A stretch of DNA of 64,000 bases from CCMP332 sp040218795 (lineage in GTDB: Bacteria; Bacteroidota; Bacteroidia; Cytophagales; CCMP332): the NCBI GenBank assembly GCA_040218795.1, contig JAVJQT010000005.1:1-64000 (forward strand), in the 5' to 3' direction. The notes under the pieces were generated by a model. The model was not told the DNA's origin. It saw nothing but the letters and a program-made list of their open reading frames with translations, and made no database searches. The translations under genes and the position numbers were made by a program. Below are positions 44,315-53,518 of this stretch, in pieces; position 1 is the stretch's first letter; the number at the start of each line of letters is the position of its first letter.

Positions 44315-47300
44315 TTATTGGATTACAATTCTGGCCAATTTTTGATTTATCCTTAATAGATAAATACCCTTTTTAACATTATCCACTTTGATTAGGGCAT
44401 TATTTCCGGACAACTCAGAATGAATAAATATTTCATTACCCAGCATGTCGTACATTTTTAAAAACTCAATATCCGATTCCTCATTAATAATTCTAAACTC
44501 ACCCGAATTTGGATTTGGGAAGACGCTGAGTTGAGTTGAAATGTCTTTGTTAAAATTGACAAACCTAATTTTTGAATAAGTGAATTTGCCATCTAAGTCT
44601 GTCTGTTTTAGTCGATAATAATTGATACCTATATATGGGTTTTGGTCTAGATAGAAATATTCTTTTAACTCGCTTTCGCTTAAATCCGCTGGAGTATTAC
44701 CAATTTCTTCCCATGAAAAAGAATTCTCTGAACGTTCAATGGTATAAAAGTCATTATTCACTTCTCTGGTCGTAACCCAATTTAGAACTACATTTTCGTT
44801 TTCTATGCTCGCCTCAAAATTCAATAATTCGATAGGTAATGGAGAGCGGGTATTGTTGATGGTTCCAAGTGTAAAATAATCACCGTCCTGAAAAGAGACA
44901 TTATTAAATGTAATTAATTGATTATCAATATTGTATGACCCGGGTTTAGGTGTAACATCATTGTCAAAAAAAAGTGAATCATCCCTGGTAATTAACAATC
45001 GAATATCGGAGCCCAATATTGATGATGGCAAGTTATTTCCATCAAAAGTCAACCTTACAGTACCAATATCTACAGGATTTCCACTGGCATCATTTTCACT
45101 GACTCTCCAAACTCTTTCCAATCGGGCTTCTATTATTGTACTATCTACGTCGCTAAAATTAATTGTTGAAATGGGTGTCCCATCATGCCCCCAGATTAAA
45201 TATTCATTATTATCAATATCTTTTGGCAGTGACATTCTTACCAAACCCTTTCCTTTACTATCCTTATGGAAACTTCCATCGCTGGCTTGTCCTATACCTG
45301 CAACTTCAAAATCAAAATCACCATTTGAATTTTCATCCATTTCATAGATTTCATTTGAACCCAGACTTATGTCGTATTTTGCAGACAAATAGTTTTCAAT
45401 TATTACTCTTTCTGCATTATTCACCTCTCGATTGTAAACGGCAATATCGCCGATTTCACCATCAAGTGCCTGTGAAAATGACGCAGTCGAGGAGTTTATT
45501 CTTCTGGCTCCAACTAAAACATCTGATGAAGCAGTTGTGCCCGTTCCAACGTTTCCATTGGCAACTTCGGCGGTTCCGATTAAATATGAATTGTATCCGG
45601 TTGAGCTAGTTGAAATGGTACTGGATCCTACTTTCCAAGACCCGGTAGCAGTACTAGTGGTTCCATTATTTCCTGAACCTCCAATGAACGAACTATACCT
45701 GTCGGAATTGTCAATGTAAAATTGATATTGTCTACTTGGACTTGAAGTAACTGCCTTGGAAAACAAGGTTCCTGTATTTCCTGCATTAACATTGTATGAA
45801 ACAAAAAATGAAAATTCATCAGTTTGTGGAACGAAATTAAGTGAATCACTTCCTAAATTTAATAGATCTCCCCCATCAAATAGAATTGAAGGTAATGTCG
45901 AATTAACGGCATTTGTTGAAAAAACTGGCTGATTTGATACTAACAAAGGAGTATTGGCATTTGCATCAATTCCATTTCCTGAAGTATCTGGCCAAAAATC
46001 CACTGAACTACCATTTACTTGTGATAAATCATTCGCTCTTAACCATAACTTATTATCATTTGAGTTTCCAACACCACCGGGGCCTACTATACCTAAACTA
46101 AAATTTCCAGTATTAGTTGGAGTGACGAAGGGTGCAACTCCACAATTGCTATTACAAGTAATAGAAATATATGAACAAACTTGAGCCTCAGTGGCCCCAT
46201 TTAGATACTGTATTTCTGGGTCGGGATCACCGTTTCCAAGGTTTAAAATTCCGCTTCCACATAACAATGCATCTGTATTGTCTATGTAAAGATCATCATT
46301 AGTTGTGCTGGTATTGTCCAAAATTGTTAAGCTATTTCCGGACAGTATAAGGTCAACATTGGTATTAAATGAACCATTCGAAGTTACTTCAAGATTTGCA
46401 ATATTAACGATGTCCTGTGTACTATTCAAAGTGCCATTAACATAAGTAAAGCCTCCAAACATGCTTCTAGTAGAAATTGAAAATATGCCGCCATTATCAA
46501 CAATAATATCACCGGTGTGATAGAACATATCAACATTAGAAGAAGTGAATGAACCAATATTTGCTTGATTTAAATCATCAGGTGACAAACCACAAAGTTG
46601 ATTATCATTAATTGCATTTACTGTTACGGTATGACCATTTCGAATCACTACATTATCATTCCTACTGGGCCAAACATTTGTGGGAACCGCTCCGCTAGAT
46701 CCGTCAGACGCATATGACCATGTATTATTATTGTCCCATGCACCGCTTGCCCTGGTGTAAAATGTAGTATTGGATGGGTCATTAAAAGTTACAATTTGAT
46801 AGGGGGCAATTGCTGAAGACCCCGTTCCTACATCTCTCGATATTCGAAGATTTGTATTGGAAGTAAATTCATAAGTAAACCAGTTATGACCGGTATTATC
46901 ATCAGAATTGAATGTTGTGCTTCCTTGCTTTAATTGGTGACCAGTTCCAAAAACACCGGTTGAACTAGATATCTCTGAGACCGTGATATCTTTTGTAACT
47001 TCTCCGGTAGCAAAAGTGTCTTTGCCATGAATAACCGAGGTCCCATCTGAAAATTCAACAACAAATGTTAATAAATCAATAGTTCTGGTAGTACCTTCAC
47101 GAATAAAAGAGAGGCTTACAGAGTCTGTAAATTCTACTCTTGGCAAATCGTCAGAATTGACATTACCACCTACCCGATGACTATTAATTAATAATGTTTT
47201 GCTTTTATCAACTGGAGTAGCTATTGTAGATGTAATAGAATCCTGACCAGCAGGCAAAGAAGTGCCTACTCTTTGAACAAAGGCGCTGTCAAATTCAACA

Positions 47301-47830
47301 ACTTGCCAGAATGCTTCTGTATGTTGGCCACCTGATACACGCAATCTTAAATTTGTTGTTGAAGTTAAAGTAGCTTCAACAAAATCGTCAGTCCCAAAAG
47401 TCACGCCATCTTTTTTCCCTGAACAAAGCACAAATGATTTCGCTCTATCAATGGTTGAAATGGCTATGTCTTGAATAGCATTTACGTTATTCGAACCATG
47501 TTGAACACTTACCCCTGCAGAAAATTCAAAAACCTGCCATCTAATTTCAACAGTTGAACCTCCGCCCGTTTGCTTTTCAAAGGTTAATGTCGTAGCGTCG
47601 GTAATCTCTCCACCTACATGACAATCCCTAGGTTCATTGTTGTCGACCGTAGTCGTAAAAACCAGGAATGATTGATCTTTACATACATAATCAATTGTAA
47701 CTGTGGTACTTAAACCTGTTATGGTTGTACTACCGCTTTGTAATCTGTAAAACTCGGCTGAAAAAACCTGAGAATTTAAATTAAATACAAAGAAAAACAG
47801 AGCTATAAGTCGTAGAAATGCAGTCTTCAA
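44315..47830 (-). CDS. Large T9SS-secreted surface protein with LamG-like domain
   Basis: This is an exported protein of 1171 residues. A signal peptide (MKTAFLRLIALFFFVFNLNSQVFSAE) leads into repeats of roughly 90 residues (about 30-350) that alternate TTNLRLRVSGG-like strands. A beta-helix-like part (about 355-560), a LamG-like domain (about 600-835, KLWLRANDLSQ to IENYLSAKYDISL), a DUF8202-type part (GIGQASDGSFHKDSKGKGL) and PIELLNFEASIENENVVLNW follow, then a type A T9SS sorting tail (FPNPNSGEFRI to YLLRINQKLARIVIQ). It is probably anchored on or released from the cell surface. The start is TTG. A minus-strand TATTTTTG at 47859-47866 could be its -7 element. Confidence 0.92.
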   Translation of the reverse strand: MKTAFLRLIALFFFVFNLNSQVFSAEFYRLQSGSTTITGLSTTVTIDYVCKDQSFLVFTTTVDNNEPRDCHVGGEITDATTLTFEKQTGGGSTVEIRWQVFEFSAGVSVQHGSNNVNAIQDIAISTIDRAKSFVLCSGKKDGVTFGTDDFVEATLTSTTNLRLRVSGGQHTEAFWQVVEFDSAFVQRVGTSLPAGQDSITSTIATPVDKSKTLLINSHRVGGNVNSDDLPRVEFTDSVSLSFIREGTTRTIDLLTFVVEFSDGTSVIHGKDTFATGEVTKDITVSEISSSTGVFGTGHQLKQGSTTFNSDDNTGHNWFTYEFTSNTNLRISRDVGTGSSAIAPYQIVTFNDPSNTTFYTRASGAWDNNNTWSYASDGSSGAVPTNVWPSRNDNVVIRNGHTVTVNAINDNQLCGLSPDDLNQANIGSFTSSNVDMFYHTGDIIVDNGGIFSISTRSMFGGFTYVNGTLNSTQDIVNIANLEVTSNGSFNTNVDLILSGNSLTILDNTSTTNDDLYIDNTDALLCGSGILNLGNGDPDPEIQYLNGATEAQVCSYISITCNSNCGVAPFVTPTNTGNFSLGIVGPGGVGNSNDNKLWLRANDLSQVNGSSVDFWPDTSGNGIDANANTPLLVSNQPVFSTNAVNSTLPSILFDGGDLLNLGSDSLNFVPQTDEFSFFVSYNVNAGNTGTLFSKAVTSSPSRQYQFYIDNSDRYSSFIGGSGNNGTTSTATGSWKVGSSTISTSSTGYNSYLIGTAEVANGNVGTGTTASSDVLVGARRINSSTASFSQALDGEIGDIAVYNREVNNAERVIIENYLSAKYDISLGSNEIYEMDENSNGDFDFEVAGIGQASDGSFHKDSKGKGLVRMSLPKDIDNNEYLIWGHDGTPISTINFSDVDSTIIEARLERVWRVSENDASGNPVDIGTVRLTFDGNNLPSSILGSDIRLLITRDDSLFFDNDVTPKPGSYNIDNQLITFNNVSFQDGDYFTLGTINNTRSPLPIELLNFEASIENENVVLNWVTTREVNNDFYTIERSENSFSWEEIGNTPADLSESELKEYFYLDQNPYIGINYYRLKQTDLDGKFTYSKIRFVNFNKDISTQLSVFPNPNSGEFRIINEESDIEFLKMYDMLGNEIFIHSELSGNNALIKVDNVKKGIYLLRINQKLARIVIQ

Positions 47831-48240
47831 TAAATAATCTTTAAATTAAAAATTCACGCAAAAATAGGAAATAATTACTACAATAGTCGCTTAAAATTAG
47901 TCCTAAAATGTATAATTGACATAATACTTATACGTAGAAAGTAAATAATTGATGCATTATGTTATTACAAAAGTAATTTTCGGAAGAATTAATTTGGAAT
48001 TATCCATGGCCCTCTCGAATTGAAGATTAAAAGAAATATGTATGCTGTACCTAAAGAAATATTATTAGTTTCCTCCATCAATATGATTAGAATTTTAGAG
48101 AATAGTTATAATACTTCAAACAACATTCCAAAATCGGGTATTTAAAAGGCCTCCTTAAATCTGAATAAGTTTTCTAGCCTCTCTAAGGTGAATAGCAGGG
48201 TTAAAAATCCAATTTATTAAACATATTAAAATTAATTCAA
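47831..48240. other. AT-rich intergenic region, no gene seen
   Basis: Apart from the -7-like element for the surface-protein gene at 47859-47866, this 410-base stretch holds no reading frame with a plausible product, no strong hairpin and no recognisable gene remnant. Confidence 0.5.
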
Positions 48241-48260
48241 GCAGCCGACTGGAAACAAAA

Positions 48261-48284
48261 AAAGCCATTGTTTCCAATGGCTTT
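48261..48284 (-). terminator. Rho-independent terminator of the csp gene
   Basis: On the minus strand, aaagccattg-gaaa-caatggcttt forms a 10-bp perfect stem with a stable GAAA loop, followed by ttttgtttcc. It sits 22 bases after the csp stop and ends the DEAD-helicase/csp cluster. Confidence 0.85.
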
Positions 48285-48305
48285 TGTCTTGAAAAAATTT
48301 GAAAA

Positions 48306-48500
48306 TTATCCTATAACTTCAACGTTAATGGCGTTCATTCCTTTTTTTCCTCTTTCAACGTCAAATTTCACTTTGTCATTCTGACGTATTTCATCAATTA
48401 ATCCAGTTTCGTGTACAAAAATATCCTCATCTGAATCTGATGGCTTAATAAAACCAAACCTTTTGGCCTCATTGTAGAACTTTACTGTTCCTTCTTTCAT
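48306..48500 (-). CDS. Cold-shock protein (CspA family)
   Basis: This 64-residue single cold-shock domain binds single-stranded nucleic acid and acts as an RNA chaperone. RNP1-like KRFGFIKP and RNP2-like DIFVHETG are conserved, and the C-terminus reads NAINVEVIG. It is the last of three minus-strand genes (DEAD helicase, small basic protein, Csp), 32 bases after its neighbour, and is followed by a strong terminator. This cluster is common in Bacteroidota and points to a cold-response RNA module. Confidence 0.95.
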   Translation of the reverse strand: MKEGTVKFYNEAKRFGFIKPSDSDEDIFVHETGLIDEIRQNDKVKFDVERGKKGMNAINVEVIG

Positions 48501-48532
48501 GGTAATAAAAATTAAAAATTAAACTCTTTGTT

Positions 48533-48787
48533 TTACTGTTTTTCGTCATTATCCTGAGTTTCGTTATCCTCAAGATCTTTCTGAATATTTTTTGGAATAT
48601 CTGAATCATCAGGCGGTGTTTCGGATAAGTTGCCATCATCATCGATATAGGCAATCATATCTTTCAACTCTCCACTTGTTTCTTCATTTTTTCTCTCTTC
48701 TTTTTCCTGTCTTTTTTCTGCTTTCTTCTTTTTCTTTTTTTCAGCTTTAAGCTTTTTTATAAAAGCATTATGGTTTTTTCTACCCAT
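48533..48787 (-). CDS. Small basic-to-acidic protein of the DEAD/Csp cluster
   Basis: This 84-residue protein starts MGRKNHNAFIKKLKAEKKKKKKAEKR-like (very Lys-rich, about 1-33) and ends in an acidic low-complexity half (about 40-84, DMIAYIDDDGNLSETPPDD). Proteins of this form lie between a DEAD-box helicase and a csp gene in many Bacteroidota. Function is unknown; the basic half would bind RNA. It starts 16 bases after the helicase stop. Confidence 0.8.
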   Translation of the reverse strand: MGRKNHNAFIKKLKAEKKKKKKAEKRQEKEERKNEETSGELKDMIAYIDDDGNLSETPPDDSDIPKNIQKDLEDNETQDNDEKQ

Positions 48788-48803
48788 ATAAATATTTTAA
48801 ATT

Positions 48804-50507
48804 CTAGTTTCTCCTTCTCACTCTTTTTCCTCTGTCTTTATTTCGACTTGGTCCTCTGCTTCTTCCTTTCTTTCTTTCTTTTCCAAAGCTACCGCCGCCA
48901 CTATTCCCGGGTTCATCATCTCGATTTACCCTTATTGATCTTCCCTCGACTTCAAGGCCTTTGAATTTTGTTGAAATACCATTCGCTGCATCTTTATTCA
49001 CATAGAAAAAGCTGCAATTTTTTTTCATTTCAAGATCACCTAAATTTTTTCGATTAATCCCGGATATATCAGAAATCAAATGAATTAGATCGCCGGAAGT
49101 CAGGCCATCTATGCTGCCAAGATTTATAAAATATCTATCTAAATCACCATTCGAGGTATTTGACTTCTCTTGTTTTCTATGAGACTCGTTTAAATCATCA
49201 TTTTCTTCGTTCTGAATACCAATGTGGTCCAATTGTGTGGTAATTAACCTTTTTAACAATTGTTCTTTAGACAAATCTTCAAATTTATGACGAACCACGT
49301 TCAGTAAATCATTTGATTTTTCGTCTTCCCTAATGTTGGCCACTACTTCTGCCCAATGACTAATCCTTTCCGTGACCAGACTGTCTTTTGAAGGCACTTC
49401 CACCTTGGTAAAAGAGATATTCAATTTCTTTTCAAGATCACTGATCTTTCTGTTTTCACGGGGATTAATAAATACTAAGGAAATTCCTTTTTTTCCCGCA
49501 CGACCTGTTCTGCCACTTCTATGCGTATAACTTTCCAATTGATCAGGTAAAGTATGCTGGATTACATGCGTAAGATCATTTACATCTATTCCTCTTGCAG
49601 CCACATCCGTTGCGATTAATAATTGCATAGAGCGATTCTTAAATCTTCTCATTACAGCTTCTCGCTGTGCCTGAGAGAGGTCACCGTGCAGGGCTTCAAC
49701 ATTATAATCGAGATTGGTCAACTGATCTGCGATTTGTTGGGTCTCGCGTTTCGTACGACAAAACATGATCCCTCGCATATCCGGTTGCATTTCTAAAAAT
49801 CGACGCAATGCCGGTATTTTATTTGCAGTCGTGGTGACCACGAACTGATGATCAATATCTTTATTGCTTTTTTCTTCTGAATTTACTGAGACCTCGAGTT
49901 GGTCACTCATGTATTTCTTTACAATCCTTCTGATTTCCGAAGGCATGGTGGCTGAAAAAAGCCAGATTGACTTTTCCTTGTCTGTATAATCCAGGATTAG
50001 ATCAATATCTTCTTTAAATCCCATATTAAGCATTTCATCAGCTTCGTCCAGGATTACATATTTTACGAATTCAAGATTGATGGCCTTTCTTTTTATTAAG
50101 TCCAACAACCTGCCGGGTGTGGCAACAACTATTTGAGTAGGTTTTTTTAAAGCTTTTATTTGAGCCACAATATTTGCCCCACCATAAACAACTTCTACAT
50201 TTAAGCCTTTTCTGGCATTAGAAAACTGTACTAATTGTTTGGCCGTTTGCAAACCCAGCTCTCGTGTCGGAGCCATTATTAAAGCCTGTACATTGCTATT
50301 CCCTGTTTCGATTAAATCGATTAAGGGTAATCCAAATGCGGCCGTTTTACCGGTTCCGGTTTGAGCAAGTCCAATAAAATCTGTTGGGTTTTTACTGAGT
50401 AATAAGGGAATTGCCTCCTTTTGTATGGGCATCGGGTTATGAAACCCTAATTGATCCAGAACATCACAAACAGCTTGTGAAAGTCCCAGCGTACTGAATT
50501 GATTCAA
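48804..50507 (-). CDS. DEAD-box RNA helicase with DbpA-type RNA-binding domain
   Basis: This is a 567-residue ATP-dependent RNA helicase of the CsdA/DeaD type. Motifs in order: Q motif (NPMPIQKEAIP), AQTGTGKT, PTRELGLQ, TPGRL, DEAD, SAT, then in domain 2 MFCRTK, TDVAARGID and HRSGRTGRAG. A DbpA-like RNA-binding domain follows (about 455-530, RYFINLGSIDGLTSGDL) and an Arg/Gly/Lys-rich tail. The start is TTG at 50507, required to include the Phe upstream of the Q motif. It should unwind structured RNA in ribosome assembly or in the cold, and heads the helicase/basic protein/Csp operon. Confidence 0.95.
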   Translation of the reverse strand: MNQFSTLGLSQAVCDVLDQLGFHNPMPIQKEAIPLLLSKNPTDFIGLAQTGTGKTAAFGLPLIDLIETGNSNVQALIMAPTRELGLQTAKQLVQFSNARKGLNVEVVYGGANIVAQIKALKKPTQIVVATPGRLLDLIKRKAINLEFVKYVILDEADEMLNMGFKEDIDLILDYTDKEKSIWLFSATMPSEIRRIVKKYMSDQLEVSVNSEEKSNKDIDHQFVVTTTANKIPALRRFLEMQPDMRGIMFCRTKRETQQIADQLTNLDYNVEALHGDLSQAQREAVMRRFKNRSMQLLIATDVAARGIDVNDLTHVIQHTLPDQLESYTHRSGRTGRAGKKGISLVFINPRENRKISDLEKKLNISFTKVEVPSKDSLVTERISHWAEVVANIREDEKSNDLLNVVRHKFEDLSKEQLLKRLITTQLDHIGIQNEENDDLNESHRKQEKSNTSNGDLDRYFINLGSIDGLTSGDLIHLISDISGINRKNLGDLEMKKNCSFFYVNKDAANGISTKFKGLEVEGRSIRVNRDDEPGNSGGGSFGKERKKGRSRGPSRNKDRGKRVRRRN

Positions 50508-50527
50508 AAATTATTTTTATTAAGCCA

Positions 50528-50559
50528 CAAAGGTAAACAGATAAATCTGGATTAAGCAA
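50528..50559 (-). promoter_or_regulatory. Promoter of the DEAD-helicase operon
   Basis: On the minus strand, TACCTTTG (50528-50535) is a full -7 match and TTG (50557-50559) lies 21 bases upstream, within the accepted spacing. Transcription would start near 50521 with a leader of about 14 bases. Confidence 0.55.
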
Positions 50560-50597
50560 TTGAATCCAAATTATATTTTATTTATGCCTAAATGAAT

Positions 50598-51215
50598 CTA
50601 GTTTTCTACCTCTGAATAAAAGCTCATAATGTAAAAAGCAAAATTCTCAGGATTTTTAAGCGCCAGCTTTGAATTGTTTTTAGCCATATCCAATGCTGCA
50701 CTTCTCCAATAGACTTTTTTGTGAAACAAAATTCCCGATTCATGTGCTATTTCATGAATAAGTATTTTTGACTGGTATTTGTTTGACTTATAAGTGAATT
50801 GTGGGCAAAGATGCAGTACTACTTTTCCCTTGGGAATTGCCCAGGCATGTCTGGATCCTTTACATAATCCTCCTTTTTTTTCTTTATTTAAAACAATTTT
50901 GATCTTCCTTTTACAAACCTTATTCATTTTTTTTAAACGCTTCTCTGCATTTTTCATATGTAAGGCAGAAGTCGCTTTACCCAGCCAAATTATAATCTCC
51001 TCGTCTGAATTCCACTTTGATAGTCCTTCATTGGCGATGCCTGAAATATGCTCAAAAGCCCTTTCTATGCATTCACAACCAATTTCCAAATTGCTTATGA
51101 CTTCAGTAATTTTATCAGAGCTATAACCAAAATTATCAACAATCCTTATCTCACTTTGGGCAAAAATGAAATGAGCATTCAAAAAGAAAAAAATAAGAAT
51201 TAATAGTCTGAACAA
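50598..51215 (-). CDS. Secreted putative zinc peptidase with HEXXH motif
   Basis: This 205-residue exported protein has a signal peptide at about 1-20 (cleavage after HFIFAQ). The mature part carries LIHEIAHESG with His154, Glu155 and His158, the zincin signature. Five to seven Cys in the mature part could form disulfides. It resembles lysine-specific or deuterolysin-like metalloendopeptidases in having a Tyr/Gly-rich strand before the helix, but I cannot confirm a third zinc ligand. The start is TTG, directly after an in-frame TAA, and the signal peptide starts there. It is monocistronic. Confidence 0.7.
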   Translation of the reverse strand: MFRLLILIFFFLNAHFIFAQSEIRIVDNFGYSSDKITEVISNLEIGCECIERAFEHISGIANEGLSKWNSDEEIIIWLGKATSALHMKNAEKRLKKMNKVCKRKIKIVLNKEKKGGLCKGSRHAWAIPKGKVVLHLCPQFTYKSNKYQSKILIHEIAHESGILFHKKVYWRSAALDMAKNNSKLALKNPENFAFYIMSFYSEVEN

Positions 51216-51253
51216 TTATTAAGGAGATTTTCTAACCTTCAATATCCGTGAAT

Positions 51254-51643
51254 TTAATAAGGTTCAACGCCATCTTTCACCCATTTGACAGCAATATTTT
51301 CCCAATCGGGGTATTTTTCTGCATCAATGTATCGTTCACCTTCAAATATTTCAGATTTTCTTGCTATTTCTCTGAATTGTAAAGTTGTGATCGCACCTTT
51401 CAATATTACTGCAGAACGTACCATCCCCTTATCTTTGTACAATTGCTGGCCTGTTCTAAAATGATTTATATCTGAAGATTGAATTGGCTTGAGATTTGTC
51501 AGGTCAACATATACGCCAAATTCATTTTGATAATTTTCGAGCTGAACCTTGGATTTTTCTACCCATTCCAGAAGCTCTTTTTCACCAACTTCTCCAGCGA
51601 AGGTTAATTTAAACCCAAAATCTTTTTTCTCTATTTTGTACAT
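51254..51643 (-). CDS. SpoIIAA/STAS-like protein
   Basis: This soluble 129-residue protein follows the alternating strand-helix pattern of SpoIIAA-like (STAS-fold) proteins: FKLTFAGEVGEKELLEWVEK, FGVYVDLTNLKPIQSSDIN, MVRSAVILKGAITTLQF and IAVKWVKDGVEPY. It lacks the phosphorylated Ser of true anti-anti-sigma factors in an obvious place, so it belongs to the SpoIIAA-like family of unknown role. ATG start. It follows the hydrogenase operon by 131 bases and does not look part of it. Confidence 0.6.
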   Translation of the reverse strand: MYKIEKKDFGFKLTFAGEVGEKELLEWVEKSKVQLENYQNEFGVYVDLTNLKPIQSSDINHFRTGQQLYKDKGMVRSAVILKGAITTLQFREIARKSEIFEGERYIDAEKYPDWENIAVKWVKDGVEPY

Positions 51644-51774
51644 ACAATGAAGTACTTAAATTGGAATGCGAGTCACAGAATTTAAATTTCAGTGTTAATT
51701 ACAGGACACCCCTAATTACTAAATGCCAATAATAACAATATTGTTTTGATTTTGAGATAAATAGATTTCTAGAC

Positions 51775-52236
51775 TTAGAAATTTTTGCTGATGTAGCCAT
51801 CTATTTTGTTAATGATTTCGGGGATTTTTTCTTTTGTTGAGCCTCGCATTTGATCTCCCAAGGCATAAAATTTTGAAGGTATACCAATAAAATAAATACT
51901 CTTAGGGCCTTGGTGGAGTTCAATGGCTAGTTTTAATACTTGCTCAAAGCCAATGCTATGTGCGTTTCTAAGGCTTTGACTAAAATTATATATTTCTTCA
52001 AAATTGTAGAATTCAATAAATCCCTTTTCATCGGATTCAACGGCATCAACAACAATTACATCCTTGTCATTCCAAATAGTTAAAAGCCGCGTCAGATCGT
52101 CTTTTATTTCTAGCACTTTTACAAAATCAGAATATTGACTTTTGTAATTTCTAACAACTTCAATACCAATTGCATCATCCTGACGCATGGTGTTTCCAAT
52201 ACCTATCAATAATAATTCAGAATTATTGTCTGTCAA
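51775..52236 (-). CDS. Hydrogenase maturation protease (HyaD/HycI family)
   Basis: This 153-residue endopeptidase removes the C-terminal extension of the large subunit after nickel insertion. LLIGIGNTMRQDDAIGIEVV gives the Ni-binding Asp of the family, VVDAVESDEKG the second acidic ligand, and NAHSIGFEQ the conserved His. The start is TTG, overlapping the large-subunit stop by 14 bases, which suggests tight coupling with its own substrate. Confidence 0.93.
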   Translation of the reverse strand: MTDNNSELLLIGIGNTMRQDDAIGIEVVRNYKSQYSDFVKVLEIKDDLTRLLTIWNDKDVIVVDAVESDEKGFIEFYNFEEIYNFSQSLRNAHSIGFEQVLKLAIELHQGPKSIYFIGIPSKFYALGDQMRGSTKEKIPEIINKIDGYISKNF

Positions 52237-53518
52237 TTGCCAACTTTAGAAAGTGAGTGCTGCAAGAAATACAAGGGTCGTAATTTCTAATGGATTGTTC
52301 ACAAATATGAGTAAGTGCATTTTGATCCATATCTATATTCTTCTCTACAACTCTTTTTAAATCCTCTTCAATAATTTTTTGATTATGACTTGTAGGTGCT
52401 ACGATTTTCGCGTTTTTTATAATGCCCTTTTCATTTAATTCATAGGAGTGAAATAGTATTCCTCTTGGCGCTTCGGTTACCGCAGAACCATAACCTTTTT
52501 GCGGCTTTACCACATCTTTAATACCTATGGGGAATTCATAGGAATCAATAATTCTCAATGCTTCTCCGCATGCATAAAAAATTTCCAGCATTCGCACCAA
52601 AATGCTTTTAAATGGATTATTGCAATTTTTATCGAGATGGACTTTTTGACTTAATTTTTTGCTTTCATCACTTAGCTGATCCCAATTATTTGAATAGCGC
52701 GCCAAAGGACCGGTGTGAAATATTTTAGTTCCATCCAGCAAGGAATGCAATGTTGTGCTATAATGCATATGTTCTTCGTCAAAATGATTCTCATAATCAT
52801 CAATATTGACTTTCAGACCTTTATTTGAAACCAATATCCCCTCATTCATAGCATATTCATTTTCATGATGAAGCGACACAAATTCATAATCAACTTCAAG
52901 ATTAGGAATAGTTAGACCTGACATCCAAATGGCAGCATCATGGGCTATTTCCATTGCTTTAACCAATTCATTCCTAAGCTCCTTGAATTCTTTTTTTTGT
53001 GGATAGCGATAAAATCCCCCGACTTTTACATTGATTGGATGAATTTCCCTTCCCCCAATAAAATTGACAATGTTATTTCCTGCTTTTTTCAGTTGTAATG
53101 CTTTTAATACCCACTCTTTGTGGTCTTTGGCCATAGCGATGGCATCCGGGTATCCCAAAAAATCAGGGGCATGTAACATAAAAGTATGTAGGGCGTGACT
53201 TTCAATCCATTCCCCACAATACAACAAACGACGCAATTCACGAACAACCGGGTCAATTTTAAACTGACAGATTTTTTCCATGGCATGAACTGAACTCATT
53301 TGATAAGCCACCGGACAAATTCCACATATTCTGGCTGTGATATCCGGCGCTTCTGTAAAAGATCGTCCTTCCAAAAATCCTTCAAAAAATCGTGGTGGTT
53401 CAAAAATTCTCAATTCTGATTTAGTGACTTTGTCTCCTTCGGTTTGAACATAAAAAGCACCTTCTCCTTCTACTCTTGCAAGGTAATCGACCTTTATTGT
53501 TTTATTTGACTTTTTCAT
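52223..53518 (-). CDS. hydA: [NiFe] hydrogenase large (alpha) subunit, group 3b type
   Basis: This 431-residue catalytic subunit has the two Cys pairs that hold the Ni-Fe centre: L1 RICGICPVAYQMS (Cys65, Cys68) and L2 DPCISCSTH (Cys416, Cys419, His422). A 9-residue extension after His422 (FLKLAIDRQ) is the site of protease maturation. Length and motifs fit group 3 (cytoplasmic, bidirectional) and, with the HydB/HydG partners, subgroup 3b, which couples H2 and NADP(H). It overlaps the protease by 14 bases and the small subunit by 17. Confidence 0.96.
   Translation of the reverse strand: MKKSNKTIKVDYLARVEGEGAFYVQTEGDKVTKSELRIFEPPRFFEGFLEGRSFTEAPDITARICGICPVAYQMSSVHAMEKICQFKIDPVVRELRRLLYCGEWIESHALHTFMLHAPDFLGYPDAIAMAKDHKEWVLKALQLKKAGNNIVNFIGGREIHPINVKVGGFYRYPQKKEFKELRNELVKAMEIAHDAAIWMSGLTIPNLEVDYEFVSLHHENEYAMNEGILVSNKGLKVNIDDYENHFDEEHMHYSTTLHSLLDGTKIFHTGPLARYSNNWDQLSDESKKLSQKVHLDKNCNNPFKSILVRMLEIFYACGEALRIIDSYEFPIGIKDVVKPQKGYGSAVTEAPRGILFHSYELNEKGIIKNAKIVAPTSHNQKIIEEDLKRVVEKNIDMDQNALTHICEQSIRNYDPCISCSTHFLKLAIDRQ

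Noticed and set aside
45163..45609. Plus-strand frame of 148 codons inside the T9SS gene
   Set aside because: Antisense to a strong 1171-codon gene with signal peptide and sorting tail; composition is that of a shadow frame (Leu/His/Gln-rich).
51734..51745. aacaatattgtt palindrome downstream of the hydrogenase protease
   Set aside because: No loop and no T-run; short AT-rich palindromes are expected by chance in this composition.
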